Below, one piece after another: positions 8,405 through 15,031 of a DNA stretch of 64,000 nt. Source of the DNA: F23-B02 sp963613665 (GTDB taxonomy: Bacteria; Bacillota; Clostridia; Oscillospirales; Oscillospiraceae); the NCBI GenBank assembly GCA_963613665.1, contig CAVEAL010000006.1, forward strand, positions 47,309-111,308. The letters run 5' to 3'. The notes below the pieces were generated by a model. The model ran no database searches, was not told the origin of the DNA, and saw only the letters and a list, made by a program, of their open reading frames with translations. Made by a program: the position numbers and the translations under genes. Position 1 is the first letter of the stretch. Each line of letters begins with the position of its first letter.

Positions 8405-9272
8405 ATCTGCCTGCGCCTATGAAAAACAGCGAGAGCATGCCGGGACCGACGTGGATGCCGGTGTACGGCTCGTGGGCCGCAATGATGAGCTCCTGCGGCT
8501 CGGCTATGGCGCGCACCATCTCGGCAAGCTTTTCGGCATCCTCGGGGCAGTCGCCGTGGCTTATCGCAACGCGCTGCTGCTGCGGATTGACGGCCTTGGC
8601 CTCGTACTCGTGTGCAATGGCCTCGATGGCCTTCTTTCTGCCGCGCAGCTTTGAGAAGACGACTATCTTCCCTTCCTCATCGCCGCGCAGGAGAGGTTTT
8701 ACGTTAAGCACCGTGCCGACCATCGCGGCAATTCCCGAAAGACGTCCGCCGCGGCGCAGATGCATGAGATCATCAACGGTGAAATATTCACACAGGCCGC
8801 TGCGGTCGGATGCAAGGTGCTCGATGAGGGCGTTCATGTTAAGTCCCGCGTCACGGTAGTCAGCCGCTTTCATGGCAAGCAGGCCGATGCCGAGTCCCGC
8901 TCCCATGGAGTCGAAGATCTCAATACGGCGCTCGGGATACTTATCGCGCAGTTCCTCGGCGGCGAGACGGCCCGCATTGTACGTTCCGCTGATGCCGGAG
9001 GAAATGCTTATGTAGACGATATCATTGCCTTTTGAAAGCTCCGTCTCAAAAGCTTCGGCGATATCGTGCGAATTGGTCATGCTCGTGCGCACCTCGGTTT
9101 TGGCGCGGAGCATATCGTAAAAATCGTGTGCATCAAAATCCTCGGGAGCCTGAGGGCACTTTATGATCTTGCCGCCCAGCTCGTAGCTGCACGCAATCAC
9201 ATGTATATTCAGCTCCTCGAGCTTTGCGGCAGGGATGTTGGCCGCAGAATCGGTAAATACTTCGATTGACAT
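8403..9272 (-). CDS. DegV-family fatty-acid-binding protein (FakB-like)
   Basis: A 289-residue DegV protein. Family marks are the start IEVFTDSAANIP, the loop TSMTNS, ISSGISGTYNAGRLAAEE, and the lipid-contacting region LRRGGRLSG. DegV/FakB proteins bind a fatty acid and present it to the kinase FakA; a FakA-like gene lies at 61702-63387 in this window. Two ATG codons lie in tandem (9275 and 9272); the GGAGGTG site is better spaced for the second. A short C-terminal segment GPGMLSLFFIGAG closes the fold. Which fatty acid is bound cannot be told. Confidence 0.9.
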   Translation of the reverse strand: MSIEVFTDSAANIPAAKLEELNIHVIACSYELGGKIIKCPQAPEDFDAHDFYDMLRAKTEVRTSMTNSHDIAEAFETELSKGNDIVYISISSGISGTYNAGRLAAEELRDKYPERRIEIFDSMGAGLGIGLLAMKAADYRDAGLNMNALIEHLASDRSGLCEYFTVDDLMHLRRGGRLSGIAAMVGTVLNVKPLLRGDEEGKIVVFSKLRGRKKAIEAIAHEYEAKAVNPQQQRVAISHGDCPEDAEKLAEMVRAIAEPQELIIAAHEPYTGIHVGPGMLSLFFIGAGR

Positions 9273-9405
9273 CATACACCTCCGTATGAGAAAGATACAG
9301 TGCGTACCTAATATGTTATATCATATTACCGCATTTCCGGCGTTAAGTAAATACTTTTTATAAATAATAATCAATTTATTAAATAATAAGCAATATTATA
9401 TTTTC

Positions 9406-9434
9406 TTGTAATGCCTGCGCTTTGGTGCTATAAT
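9406..9434 (+). promoter_or_regulatory. Sigma-A-like promoter for the DUF1836 gene
   Basis: TTGTAA, exact 17-base spacer, TATAAT. The roughly 200-base AT-rich stretch between the DegV gene and here holds no other recognised feature. Confidence 0.7.
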
Positions 9435-9472
9435 CATAAAACAACGAAACACAGCGCGGGGAGGTCTGACTT

Positions 9473-10063
9473 ATATATAACAGTAAGCTTGTTGCGGCAA
9501 AGCTGCGGCGCTGGGATAAATACATCACACGTTTTTCGCTGCCGTCATGGGATGAGCTTCCGGATTTTGAGCTGTATATGGATCAGGTCGTGTCGCTTGT
9601 ATCGCGCTTTCTCGACCTGTTCCCGCACACACCGGACAGCGATCCGATCATAACTCCGAGCACGATAAACAACTATGTCCGCATGAAGATCATGCCTGCT
9701 CCCGTTAAGAAAAAATATACGAGGATACATCTTGCCTATCTCATCATGATATGCACGCTCAAGCAGAGCCTTAGCATATCCGTTGTGAGCAGGCTTATTC
9801 CCATGGGAATAAACGAGGAAGAGGTCAGGGAGATATACGACGACTTCGTCATGCGCCACCGCAGTCTGTGCCGCCTGTGCACAGAGCAGGTAAAGCAGCT
9901 TGCGGTCGATGTGTTTGATCCGGCCTGCAAAGACGATGCCGCGGTCAAGCATCTTGTTGCGGAGTCGGCAATATACTCGCATTTGTACAAGCTTCTGACG
10001 GAAAAGATAGTCGCTCTGGCCATTGAGCCGAAGCCTGCTGACGATGAAGAAAAAAGCGAATAG
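9473..10063 (+). CDS. DUF1836 domain protein, start codon uncertain
   Basis: The conserved DUF1836 opening, of the type RRWDKYITRFSLPSWDELP, lies upstream of the first ATG (9578), and the frame is open back to a stop at 9467. A good ribosome site (GGGGAGG, 9458-9464) sits eight bases before an in-frame ATA at 9473, and no ATG, GTG or TTG exists between. So either a rare ATA start or a sequence or frameshift problem must be assumed; a start at 9578 would lose part of the domain. The rest (INNYVRMKIMPAPVKKKYTR, HLAYLIMICTLKQSLS) looks like the MerR-like helix-turn-helix reported for this family of putative regulators. Length about 196 residues. A promoter and terminator flank it, so it is monocistronic. 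Target unknown. Confidence 0.75.
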   Translation: MYNSKLVAAKLRRWDKYITRFSLPSWDELPDFELYMDQVVSLVSRFLDLFPHTPDSDPIITPSTINNYVRMKIMPAPVKKKYTRIHLAYLIMICTLKQSLSISVVSRLIPMGINEEEVREIYDDFVMRHRSLCRLCTEQVKQLAVDVFDPACKDDAAVKHLVAESAIYSHLYKLLTEKIVALAIEPKPADDEEKSE

Positions 10064-10068
10064 ATCAT

Positions 10069-10101
10069 TGCCCCGAGTGCCGCAGCACTCGGGGCATTTT
10101 T
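10069..10101 (+). terminator. Intrinsic terminator after the DUF1836 gene
   Basis: Perfect 12-base-pair stem TGCCCCGAGTGC / GCACTCGGGGCA with a CGCA loop and five T. There is no T-run on the minus strand, although the TIR gene converges on it. Confidence 0.9.
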
Positions 10102-10103
10102 CA

Positions 10104-11663
10104 CTATTCTGTTATAACTTCAAAGCCGTGCTCGCCGGTAAAGCTGCCGGCAAGGCCCTCGTCTATGTACACGGTCTTGAGCGCCGTGAGAGAGTCGAGC
10201 TCAGACCAGTCGGAAACGCCGCGCGTCCCGGTCAGACGAAGCATCGTAAGACCCGTGAAGTCTGAAAGGCCGCTTGTTGAATCGACCGTACAGCTTATAA
10301 GCTCAAGCTCCGTTATCGCGCGTTCACGGTCAAATGCGCTGAAAAAGCTGCCGCTGAGGTTGCAGTCACAGAGCTTTACGCTGCGCAGTGAACTCATGTC
10401 AAGCACCTGCGAGATATCGCTCAGTGAGCAGTTTGAAAACGCAACGGACTGTATCTTCGTAAGCGGCTTGAATGCCGACAGATCTGTAACGCTTGCTCCG
10501 ATAAACGAGGCGTGGGTAAGCTCGTGACATTTATTGAGATCGCCGAGCGAACCGACGGGATTATAGTTTGCGCTCAGCTTACGCAGCTCCGGCAGATTGC
10601 CGATGCCCGTAAGATCCGCTACGCGGCTGCCGTCAAGGTTCAGGCTCGTTATCGAGCGCGCGGGCATCGTATTGAGGCTGCCGAGGCTCTGATACTGAAG
10701 CCACAGGGTCTTGAGACCGGTGAAATACGCGAGATCGGACAGATCGCTTACGCTTCCCCTGCTGACTGTGCGGCTGTTGCCCTGCCAATCGGTATACGAC
10801 GCCGTTTTGTCGCTCTGGCTGAGCTTGCCTACACCGGAGACAGGCTCACTGAGGCTGTATTCGTCGCCGACGATGTACAGCTCCGTAAGCCCCTTGAGCT
10901 CACCGACGGTGATATCTCCGTCGGTCTTGCCGGTATACTCACGCGCGGCGTTTTCAAAGATACTGTTTTTAAATTCGCACACCGTATCGTCGGCAAGGGT
11001 CTCTATCTGCGTCGTCGGCGTGAGGAGCTTTTCGAGGTAGCCCGTAAAATAGCCGACAATGAGCGCTGCCAGAACAAGGCCGAACACAACGACGGCGGCA
11101 GACCAGCCGACTATTTTTTTAGCCTTGCCGCTTTTCTTTTTTTCCTTTTTCTCTTTTTTCTTAGGAGGTGCCGCGGCAGCCGCCTTCTGAGTCACGGTGG
11201 TCGGACGAGGAGTGGACTCGGCAAAGTTTTCGCTGTTTAAAAGCGGTGCGCTGTACAGTTTATCGTAAAAATACTCGTCGCTGGGATAGGTATATTTCAT
11301 CAGTGCGTAGATGTTGCCTATCTGAAGCTCCATGCCCGGAGTGAGCGCAGTTTCCTCAACGAAAATGTTTATGGTCTTAATTTTTTTCGACTGCGCATAA
11401 TGCATCTCGCGGCGGCAGTTATCCGAGCGCATGTAAGCATTTGATATGAATGCGACAACAAGATGCGCGTCGGCAAGGTGCGAGGCTATGCACTCCTGCC
11501 ACTCGCTGCCGACCTCTATTCCCTCGTCGTACCAGATGTTGTAGCCACGGCTGTGCATATCGCTGACTATGGGCAGGACGACATCGTCATCTGCATGCGC
11601 ATAGCTTATGAAAATATACGGTTTATCACCCTCGTAGGGCTTAAAATACTCAAAATCGTTCAT
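10104..11663 (-). CDS. TIR domain - transmembrane helix - leucine-rich-repeat protein
   Basis: A 519-residue protein in three parts. Residues about 14-140 form a TIR domain: FISYAHADDD, GYNIWYDEGIEVGSEW, VVAFISNAYMRSDNCRREM. Then comes a Lys-rich linker (165-183), one membrane helix (about 184-206), and from about 265 to the end repeated leucine-rich units (LSDLAYFTGLKTLWLQYQS, LTGIGNLPELRKLSANYNP) like internalin LRRs. The positive linker predicts the TIR side is cytoplasmic and the LRR side outside. Glutamates near GSEW and WQE lie where TIR NADases carry the catalytic Glu. ATG 11663 follows AAGGAG. The gene stands alone. It could be a receptor-like NAD+ enzyme or scaffold; ligand and output unknown. 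Confidence 0.8.
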   Translation of the reverse strand: MNDFEYFKPYEGDKPYIFISYAHADDDVVLPIVSDMHSRGYNIWYDEGIEVGSEWQECIASHLADAHLVVAFISNAYMRSDNCRREMHYAQSKKIKTINIFVEETALTPGMELQIGNIYALMKYTYPSDEYFYDKLYSAPLLNSENFAESTPRPTTVTQKAAAAAPPKKKEKKEKKKSGKAKKIVGWSAAVVVFGLVLAALIVGYFTGYLEKLLTPTTQIETLADDTVCEFKNSIFENAAREYTGKTDGDITVGELKGLTELYIVGDEYSLSEPVSGVGKLSQSDKTASYTDWQGNSRTVSRGSVSDLSDLAYFTGLKTLWLQYQSLGSLNTMPARSITSLNLDGSRVADLTGIGNLPELRKLSANYNPVGSLGDLNKCHELTHASFIGASVTDLSAFKPLTKIQSVAFSNCSLSDISQVLDMSSLRSVKLCDCNLSGSFFSAFDRERAITELELISCTVDSTSGLSDFTGLTMLRLTGTRGVSDWSELDSLTALKTVYIDEGLAGSFTGEHGFEVITE

Positions 11664-11688
11664 TTTTCTCTCCTTATTGACAAAGTCA

Positions 11689-11717
11689 ATTATAGCTTTG
11701 CCGGCAGAGAAATGCAA
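11689..11717 (-). promoter_or_regulatory. Sigma-A-like promoter for the TIR-LRR gene
   Basis: On the minus strand TTGCAT, 17-base spacer, TATAAT; the start codon follows about 25 bases on. Confidence 0.65.
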
Positions 11718-11757
11718 TTACAATTTTGTAAATCCGCCAATTATCGCACAGCGCCGA

Positions 11758-11783
11758 TATCCCCGAGCCAAGGCTCGGGGATA
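11758..11783. repeat. Perfect inverted repeat between larC and the TIR gene
   Basis: TATCCCCGAGCC / GGCTCGGGGATA separated by only AA. It lies just past the larC stop. No T-run follows on the minus strand, so it is at best a weak terminator or an mRNA-end-stabilising hairpin. Confidence 0.6.
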
Positions 11784-11787
11784 AGGT

Positions 11788-12951
11788 TCATTTAATCTCT
11801 TTTCTTATATCGGCAAGCGATACGGAATTTTCCCGCGCAAGCCTTGCAAGATCGTCGTACTCGGCCTTTGAGCGCCTTATGCCGCAGCCCTCGGCGGTTT
11901 TTACGCGGACAGGTCCGTACCTTGTCTGCACCGTATCAAAGCTGCGCTCAAGGCTGTACCGGCCGCAGGAATATTCGCGTACACCGAGAGTCGTCGTATG
12001 TCTGAATATACATTCGAGCATTTTTCCGCGCCTGTCCTCGCGGCACATGCAGGTGAGCATCACGCCCGGCCTGCTTTTTTTCATGCCGATATCGGTAAAA
12101 TACACATCCAGAGCACCGAGCGCAAACAGCTCCTCCATTGCGAAAGCCAGATCCTCTGGCGTCATGTCGTCAAGGTTGCAGGCAAGCTCGATGATCCGCT
12201 CTTTTTCGTTTTCCGTCTCGCCGAGCAGTACGCGCACGACGTTTGCAGCCTCAAAGTCCTTTTTTCCCGTGCCGTAACCGACGCTCTCGACCTTCATAAG
12301 CGGCATCGGAACGAATTCTTCGGCAAAGTGCCGCAGCAGCGCAGCGCCCGTCGGCGTACACAGCTCGGACTTTATCTGCCCCGAATATACGGGAACGCCG
12401 CGAAGTATAAGCTCCGTTGCGGGTGCCGGGACCGGCAGCACTCCGTGCGCACATTTCACGAAGCCCGAGCCGACGTTGACGTAAGATGCAAGCACCTTCT
12501 CCGGCTTGAGCTCGTGCATGAGCTGGCACACGCTCAGAACGTCCGCCAGTGCATCAAGCGAGCCGACCTCGTGAAAATGCACGTTTTCGACCGGGCAGCC
12601 GTGCACTCTGCTCTCTGCCTCGGCGATGAGAGAAAACACAGCCTTTGCGTTCTGCCTGACCTCAGCGGCAAGCGGCGCGGCGTCAATAAACTCCGTTATC
12701 TCCGAAACGCTCGTGTGGTCATGGCCGTGACACTCCGGCCCGCCCTCCTCGTCGCCGTTTATGCCAACGGTGACATGCGTTCCCGTAATGCCGCATTTTA
12801 AATCGGGCTTTGCAGAGAGCTCGGCGCTGCCGCCAAGCACGGCGTTCATTCGGGCGATGAAGGCGTCCTTATCCGGATGCAGCTCAAGAAGTGCAGCCGT
12901 GAGCATATCTCCGGCACAGCCCATGGCGCAGTCTATATACAATGTTTTCAT
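11788..12951 (-). CDS. larC: Nickel-pincer cofactor biosynthesis protein LarC (nickel insertion)
   Basis: LarC inserts Ni into the dithiolated pyridinium mononucleotide made by LarB and LarE, giving the nickel-pincer nucleotide cofactor of lactate racemase and relatives, in a CTP-dependent reaction. The 387-residue frame is continuous, whereas Lactobacillus plantarum larC needs a ribosomal frameshift. Marks: the start MKTLYIDCAMGCAGDMLTAAL, a His/Glu-rich metal region (ECHGHDHTS), ENVHFHEVGSLDALADVL, and the C-terminal domain IIELACNLDDMTPED. It overlaps larE by four bases (ATGA), so translation is coupled. No larA is in the window. Confidence 0.93.
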   Translation of the reverse strand: MKTLYIDCAMGCAGDMLTAALLELHPDKDAFIARMNAVLGGSAELSAKPDLKCGITGTHVTVGINGDEEGGPECHGHDHTSVSEITEFIDAAPLAAEVRQNAKAVFSLIAEAESRVHGCPVENVHFHEVGSLDALADVLSVCQLMHELKPEKVLASYVNVGSGFVKCAHGVLPVPAPATELILRGVPVYSGQIKSELCTPTGAALLRHFAEEFVPMPLMKVESVGYGTGKKDFEAANVVRVLLGETENEKERIIELACNLDDMTPEDLAFAMEELFALGALDVYFTDIGMKKSRPGVMLTCMCREDRRGKMLECIFRHTTTLGVREYSCGRYSLERSFDTVQTRYGPVRVKTAEGCGIRRSKAEYDDLARLARENSVSLADIRKEIK

Positions 12952-13703
12952 TTGCTATCCTCCCTCGCCTGCGGATCGAGCCGCACGGCCGCAAAATGCT
13001 TTGACAGCTCCGCTGTTATCGTATCGAGCTCCGTCTCGGCTCTTTTGTGCTGCTTTTCGGTAAATTGCAGCAGTGCGCCGCCATCGCGCAGACGCACGCG
13101 GAAATCCGTGAAGCCGAGGGAAAACAGATAGCTCTCGCTCTCCTCGACGGCGGTGAGCTTTTCCGCCGTTATCCTCTCACCGCTCGGCACACGCGTTGCA
13201 AGGCAGGCATAGGCGGGCTTATTCCACGTAAACAGCCCCGCCTCGCGCGAAAGTCTGCGCAGCTCGGTCTTGCTTATGCCGCACAGCCTGAGCGGAGAGA
13301 GGATATTCTCCTCGCCCAGCGCCTTCATCCCCGGCCTGTCGCCGCCGTCGTCACTTGCATTGGTACCGTCGATTATCGTGTCATAGCCGTCGGCTGCGGC
13401 GAAAGCGCGTATTGCGCCCATGATGTGTTTTTTGCAGTAATAGCAGCGGTCTGAGGGGTTTGCCGCGACCTCGTCAAGCAGCAGAACATCAAGGCTTATC
13501 TCGCGCAGCAGAACGCCCATTTCTGCCGCAAGCCTTCTCGCATCTTCCTTTTCAAACTCAGGCTGAAACTGCGATTTCACATAGTAAGGCTGCACGTCTG
13601 CGCCGCAGGCAACGGCAGCATACAAAAGGTATGACGAGTCCGCGCCGCCGGAAAAGGCCAGTGCGACTCTGTTATGTTCGTTGAAGAATTCTTTGAGCTC
13701 CAT
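12948..13703 (-). CDS. larE: Sulfur transferase LarE (nickel-pincer cofactor biosynthesis)
   Basis: LarE adenylates carboxylates of the LarB product and converts them to thiocarboxylates. The PP-loop SGGADSS is at 18-24. The family cysteine that donates sulfur in the sacrificial type lies in PAYACLATR (C167). A further CYYC pair (C87, C90) is present; three such cysteines are the mark of LarE proteins that use a [4Fe-4S] cluster and external sulfur instead of giving up their own cysteine, so this copy may be of that type (inference). 251 residues, one base after larB and overlapping larC by four. Confidence 0.92.
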   Translation of the reverse strand: MELKEFFNEHNRVALAFSGGADSSYLLYAAVACGADVQPYYVKSQFQPEFEKEDARRLAAEMGVLLREISLDVLLLDEVAANPSDRCYYCKKHIMGAIRAFAAADGYDTIIDGTNASDDGGDRPGMKALGEENILSPLRLCGISKTELRRLSREAGLFTWNKPAYACLATRVPSGERITAEKLTAVEESESYLFSLGFTDFRVRLRDGGALLQFTEKQHKRAETELDTITAELSKHFAAVRLDPQAREDSK

Positions 13704-13704
13704 A

Positions 13705-14457
13705 TCAGTCGAGGTGATTTATCATGCTGGCGAGGTAGCCCGCGCCGAAGCCGTTATCTATGTTCACCACCGACATGCCGCTTGCGCAGGAATTGAGCAT
13801 GCTCAGAAGCGCCGCAACGCCGCCGAAGGACGCGCCGTAGCCCACGCTTGTTGGGACGGCTATGACCGGGCAGTCTGCAAGGCCGCCTATGACCGACGGC
13901 AGTGCGCCCTCCATGCCGGCAACGGCGATTATGACGCGTGCCGTCATGACGGTGTCCATATTTGAAAGCAGACGGTGTATGCCCGAAACGCCCACGTCAT
14001 AGAGGCGCAGAACGTCGTTGCCGAGAGCTTCCGCCGTCATCGCGGCCTCCTCGGCCACGGGGATATCGCTCGTGCCGCCGGTCGCTACGACTATACGGCC
14101 CTTGCCGCTCGGCTCTGGTATCCGGCCGATAATTCCGATACGCGCCATGCTGTTGTACTCAAGCGGAAGCTCCGCCTTGATATACTCCGCCGCATCTTCG
14201 GTAAGGCGCGTTATGAGCACGGTCTGCTGGCCGTTTTTCATCATCGCCCTTGCTATGCCGAGGATGTGCTCCTTCGCCTTGCCCGCACCGTATATGACTT
14301 CGGGCACGCCCTGCCGTATACCGCGGTGATGATCTACCTTCGCGTAGCCGTCTATCTCCTGAAAAGGCTGCATTTTGAGCTTGAGCACCGCGTCGTCCGG
14401 GCTCAGGCTGCCGTCGGCGACATGGTTTAAAAGCTCGGTCAGTTCATGCTTATCCAT
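13705..14457 (-). CDS. larB: Nickel-pincer cofactor biosynthesis protein LarB
   Basis: LarB carboxylates nicotinic acid adenine dinucleotide at C5 of the pyridinium and releases AMP, the first step to the nickel-pincer cofactor. The 250-residue protein has the PurE-like (AIR carboxylase) C-terminal domain: VVATGGTSDIPVAEEAA, DVGVSGIHRL, VVAGMEGALPSV-like stretch and VPTSVGYG. The ATG at 14457 is chosen because AAAGGAGC precedes it at normal spacing. First gene of larB-larE-larC, with its own promoter and a leader hairpin. Confidence 0.94.
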   Translation of the reverse strand: MDKHELTELLNHVADGSLSPDDAVLKLKMQPFQEIDGYAKVDHHRGIRQGVPEVIYGAGKAKEHILGIARAMMKNGQQTVLITRLTEDAAEYIKAELPLEYNSMARIGIIGRIPEPSGKGRIVVATGGTSDIPVAEEAAMTAEALGNDVLRLYDVGVSGIHRLLSNMDTVMTARVIIAVAGMEGALPSVIGGLADCPVIAVPTSVGYGASFGGVAALLSMLNSCASGMSVVNIDNGFGAGYLASMINHLD

Positions 14458-14513
14458 TGTTTGCTCCTTTCGTCTCACATTCTTCTCTCAACTTTTTAAA
14501 GCTATATAAAACA

Positions 14514-14536
14514 GGCGGCATTCCTCACATACCGCC
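14514..14536 (-). promoter_or_regulatory. Terminator-like hairpin in the larB leader
   Basis: Read on the minus strand GGCGGTAT / ATGCCGCC with a seven-base loop followed by TGTTTTAT, between promoter and start codon. The pairing is better in the minus-strand RNA (G-U) than in the plus-strand RNA (A-C mismatch), which fits a role in the lar transcript. No known riboswitch was recognised around it. Confidence 0.4.
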
Positions 14537-14557
14537 CTTTTTTCTTTAACGATTTAC

Positions 14558-14586
14558 ATTCTACCACAGCAGAACATGCCGTTCAA
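14558..14586 (-). promoter_or_regulatory. Sigma-A-like promoter for larBEC
   Basis: On the minus strand TTGAAC, 17-base spacer, TAGAAT, leaving a leader of roughly 95 bases before the larB start. Confidence 0.6.
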
Positions 14587-14626
14587 GCTATGTCATAGAT
14601 TTATCTTTCACCGTTCATAAGGTACT

Positions 14627-14659
14627 AAAAGCCTCCCGTTCGCAGTGAACGGGAGGCTT
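14627..14659 (-). terminator. Intrinsic terminator after hypA
   Basis: 13-base-pair stem AAGCCTCCCGTTC / GAACGGGAGGCTT; on the minus strand the right arm runs into four T. Confidence 0.85.
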
Positions 14660-14665
14660 GGGCCA

Positions 14666-15010
14666 TTACATTGCTTCGATCTCTTTTATGATGTATTCGT
14701 TGCCTGTGACGAGGTAAGTATGCTCGCTTTGGCAATACGGACACACCTTTGCGTATTTCACCGTGGAATAGGTCTGCTTGCAGTCCTCGCAGAAGGTCAC
14801 GGCCTCAAGCTTTTCGACCTTGAGCTCAGCCTCCTTCATGTACTTCGACTCCTTGATCGCCCAGTTCCAGCAATCGACGATGTATTCCGGTATAATGCCG
14901 CTGACCTCGCCGATCTGAAGCGTGACGCTTCCGACCTTGGTGAGACTGTTTTCGTCGCAGAGCTTCTCGACTTCCTTTATGACGTAAAATACAGTTCCGA
15001 GCTCATGCAT
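14666..15010 (-). CDS. hypA: HypA/HybF-family nickel chaperone
   Basis: HypA hands Ni2+ to hydrogenase (or urease) maturation proteins. The 114-residue protein has the N-terminal MHE (His2 is the Ni ligand in known HypA) and the zinc site C74-x2-C77 ... C90-x2-C93. It lies 21 bases after a 909-residue Fe-S flavoprotein, not in a hyp operon; no hydrogenase or other hyp gene is in the window. Pairing of hypA with this oxidoreductase may mean the flavoprotein or a partner needs nickel, or that the protein is used as a small zinc/electron-transfer partner (inference). Confidence 0.85.
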   Translation of the reverse strand: MHELGTVFYVIKEVEKLCDENSLTKVGSVTLQIGEVSGIIPEYIVDCWNWAIKESKYMKEAELKVEKLEAVTFCEDCKQTYSTVKYAKVCPYCQSEHTYLVTGNEYIIKEIEAM

Positions 15011-15031
15011 GTGACATATCCTCCGATGTGC

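Noticed and set aside
10104..11663. Defence island (Thoeris, CBASS or similar) around the TIR gene
   Set aside because: Neighbours are lar genes and a DUF1836 regulator; no ThsA, nucleotidyltransferase or nuclease partner is present.
11758..11783. Strong terminator after larC
   Set aside because: Perfect stem but no T-run on the minus strand and an almost absent loop.
11788..12951. Programmed frameshift in larC
   Set aside because: The frame is continuous from start to stop with all domains present.
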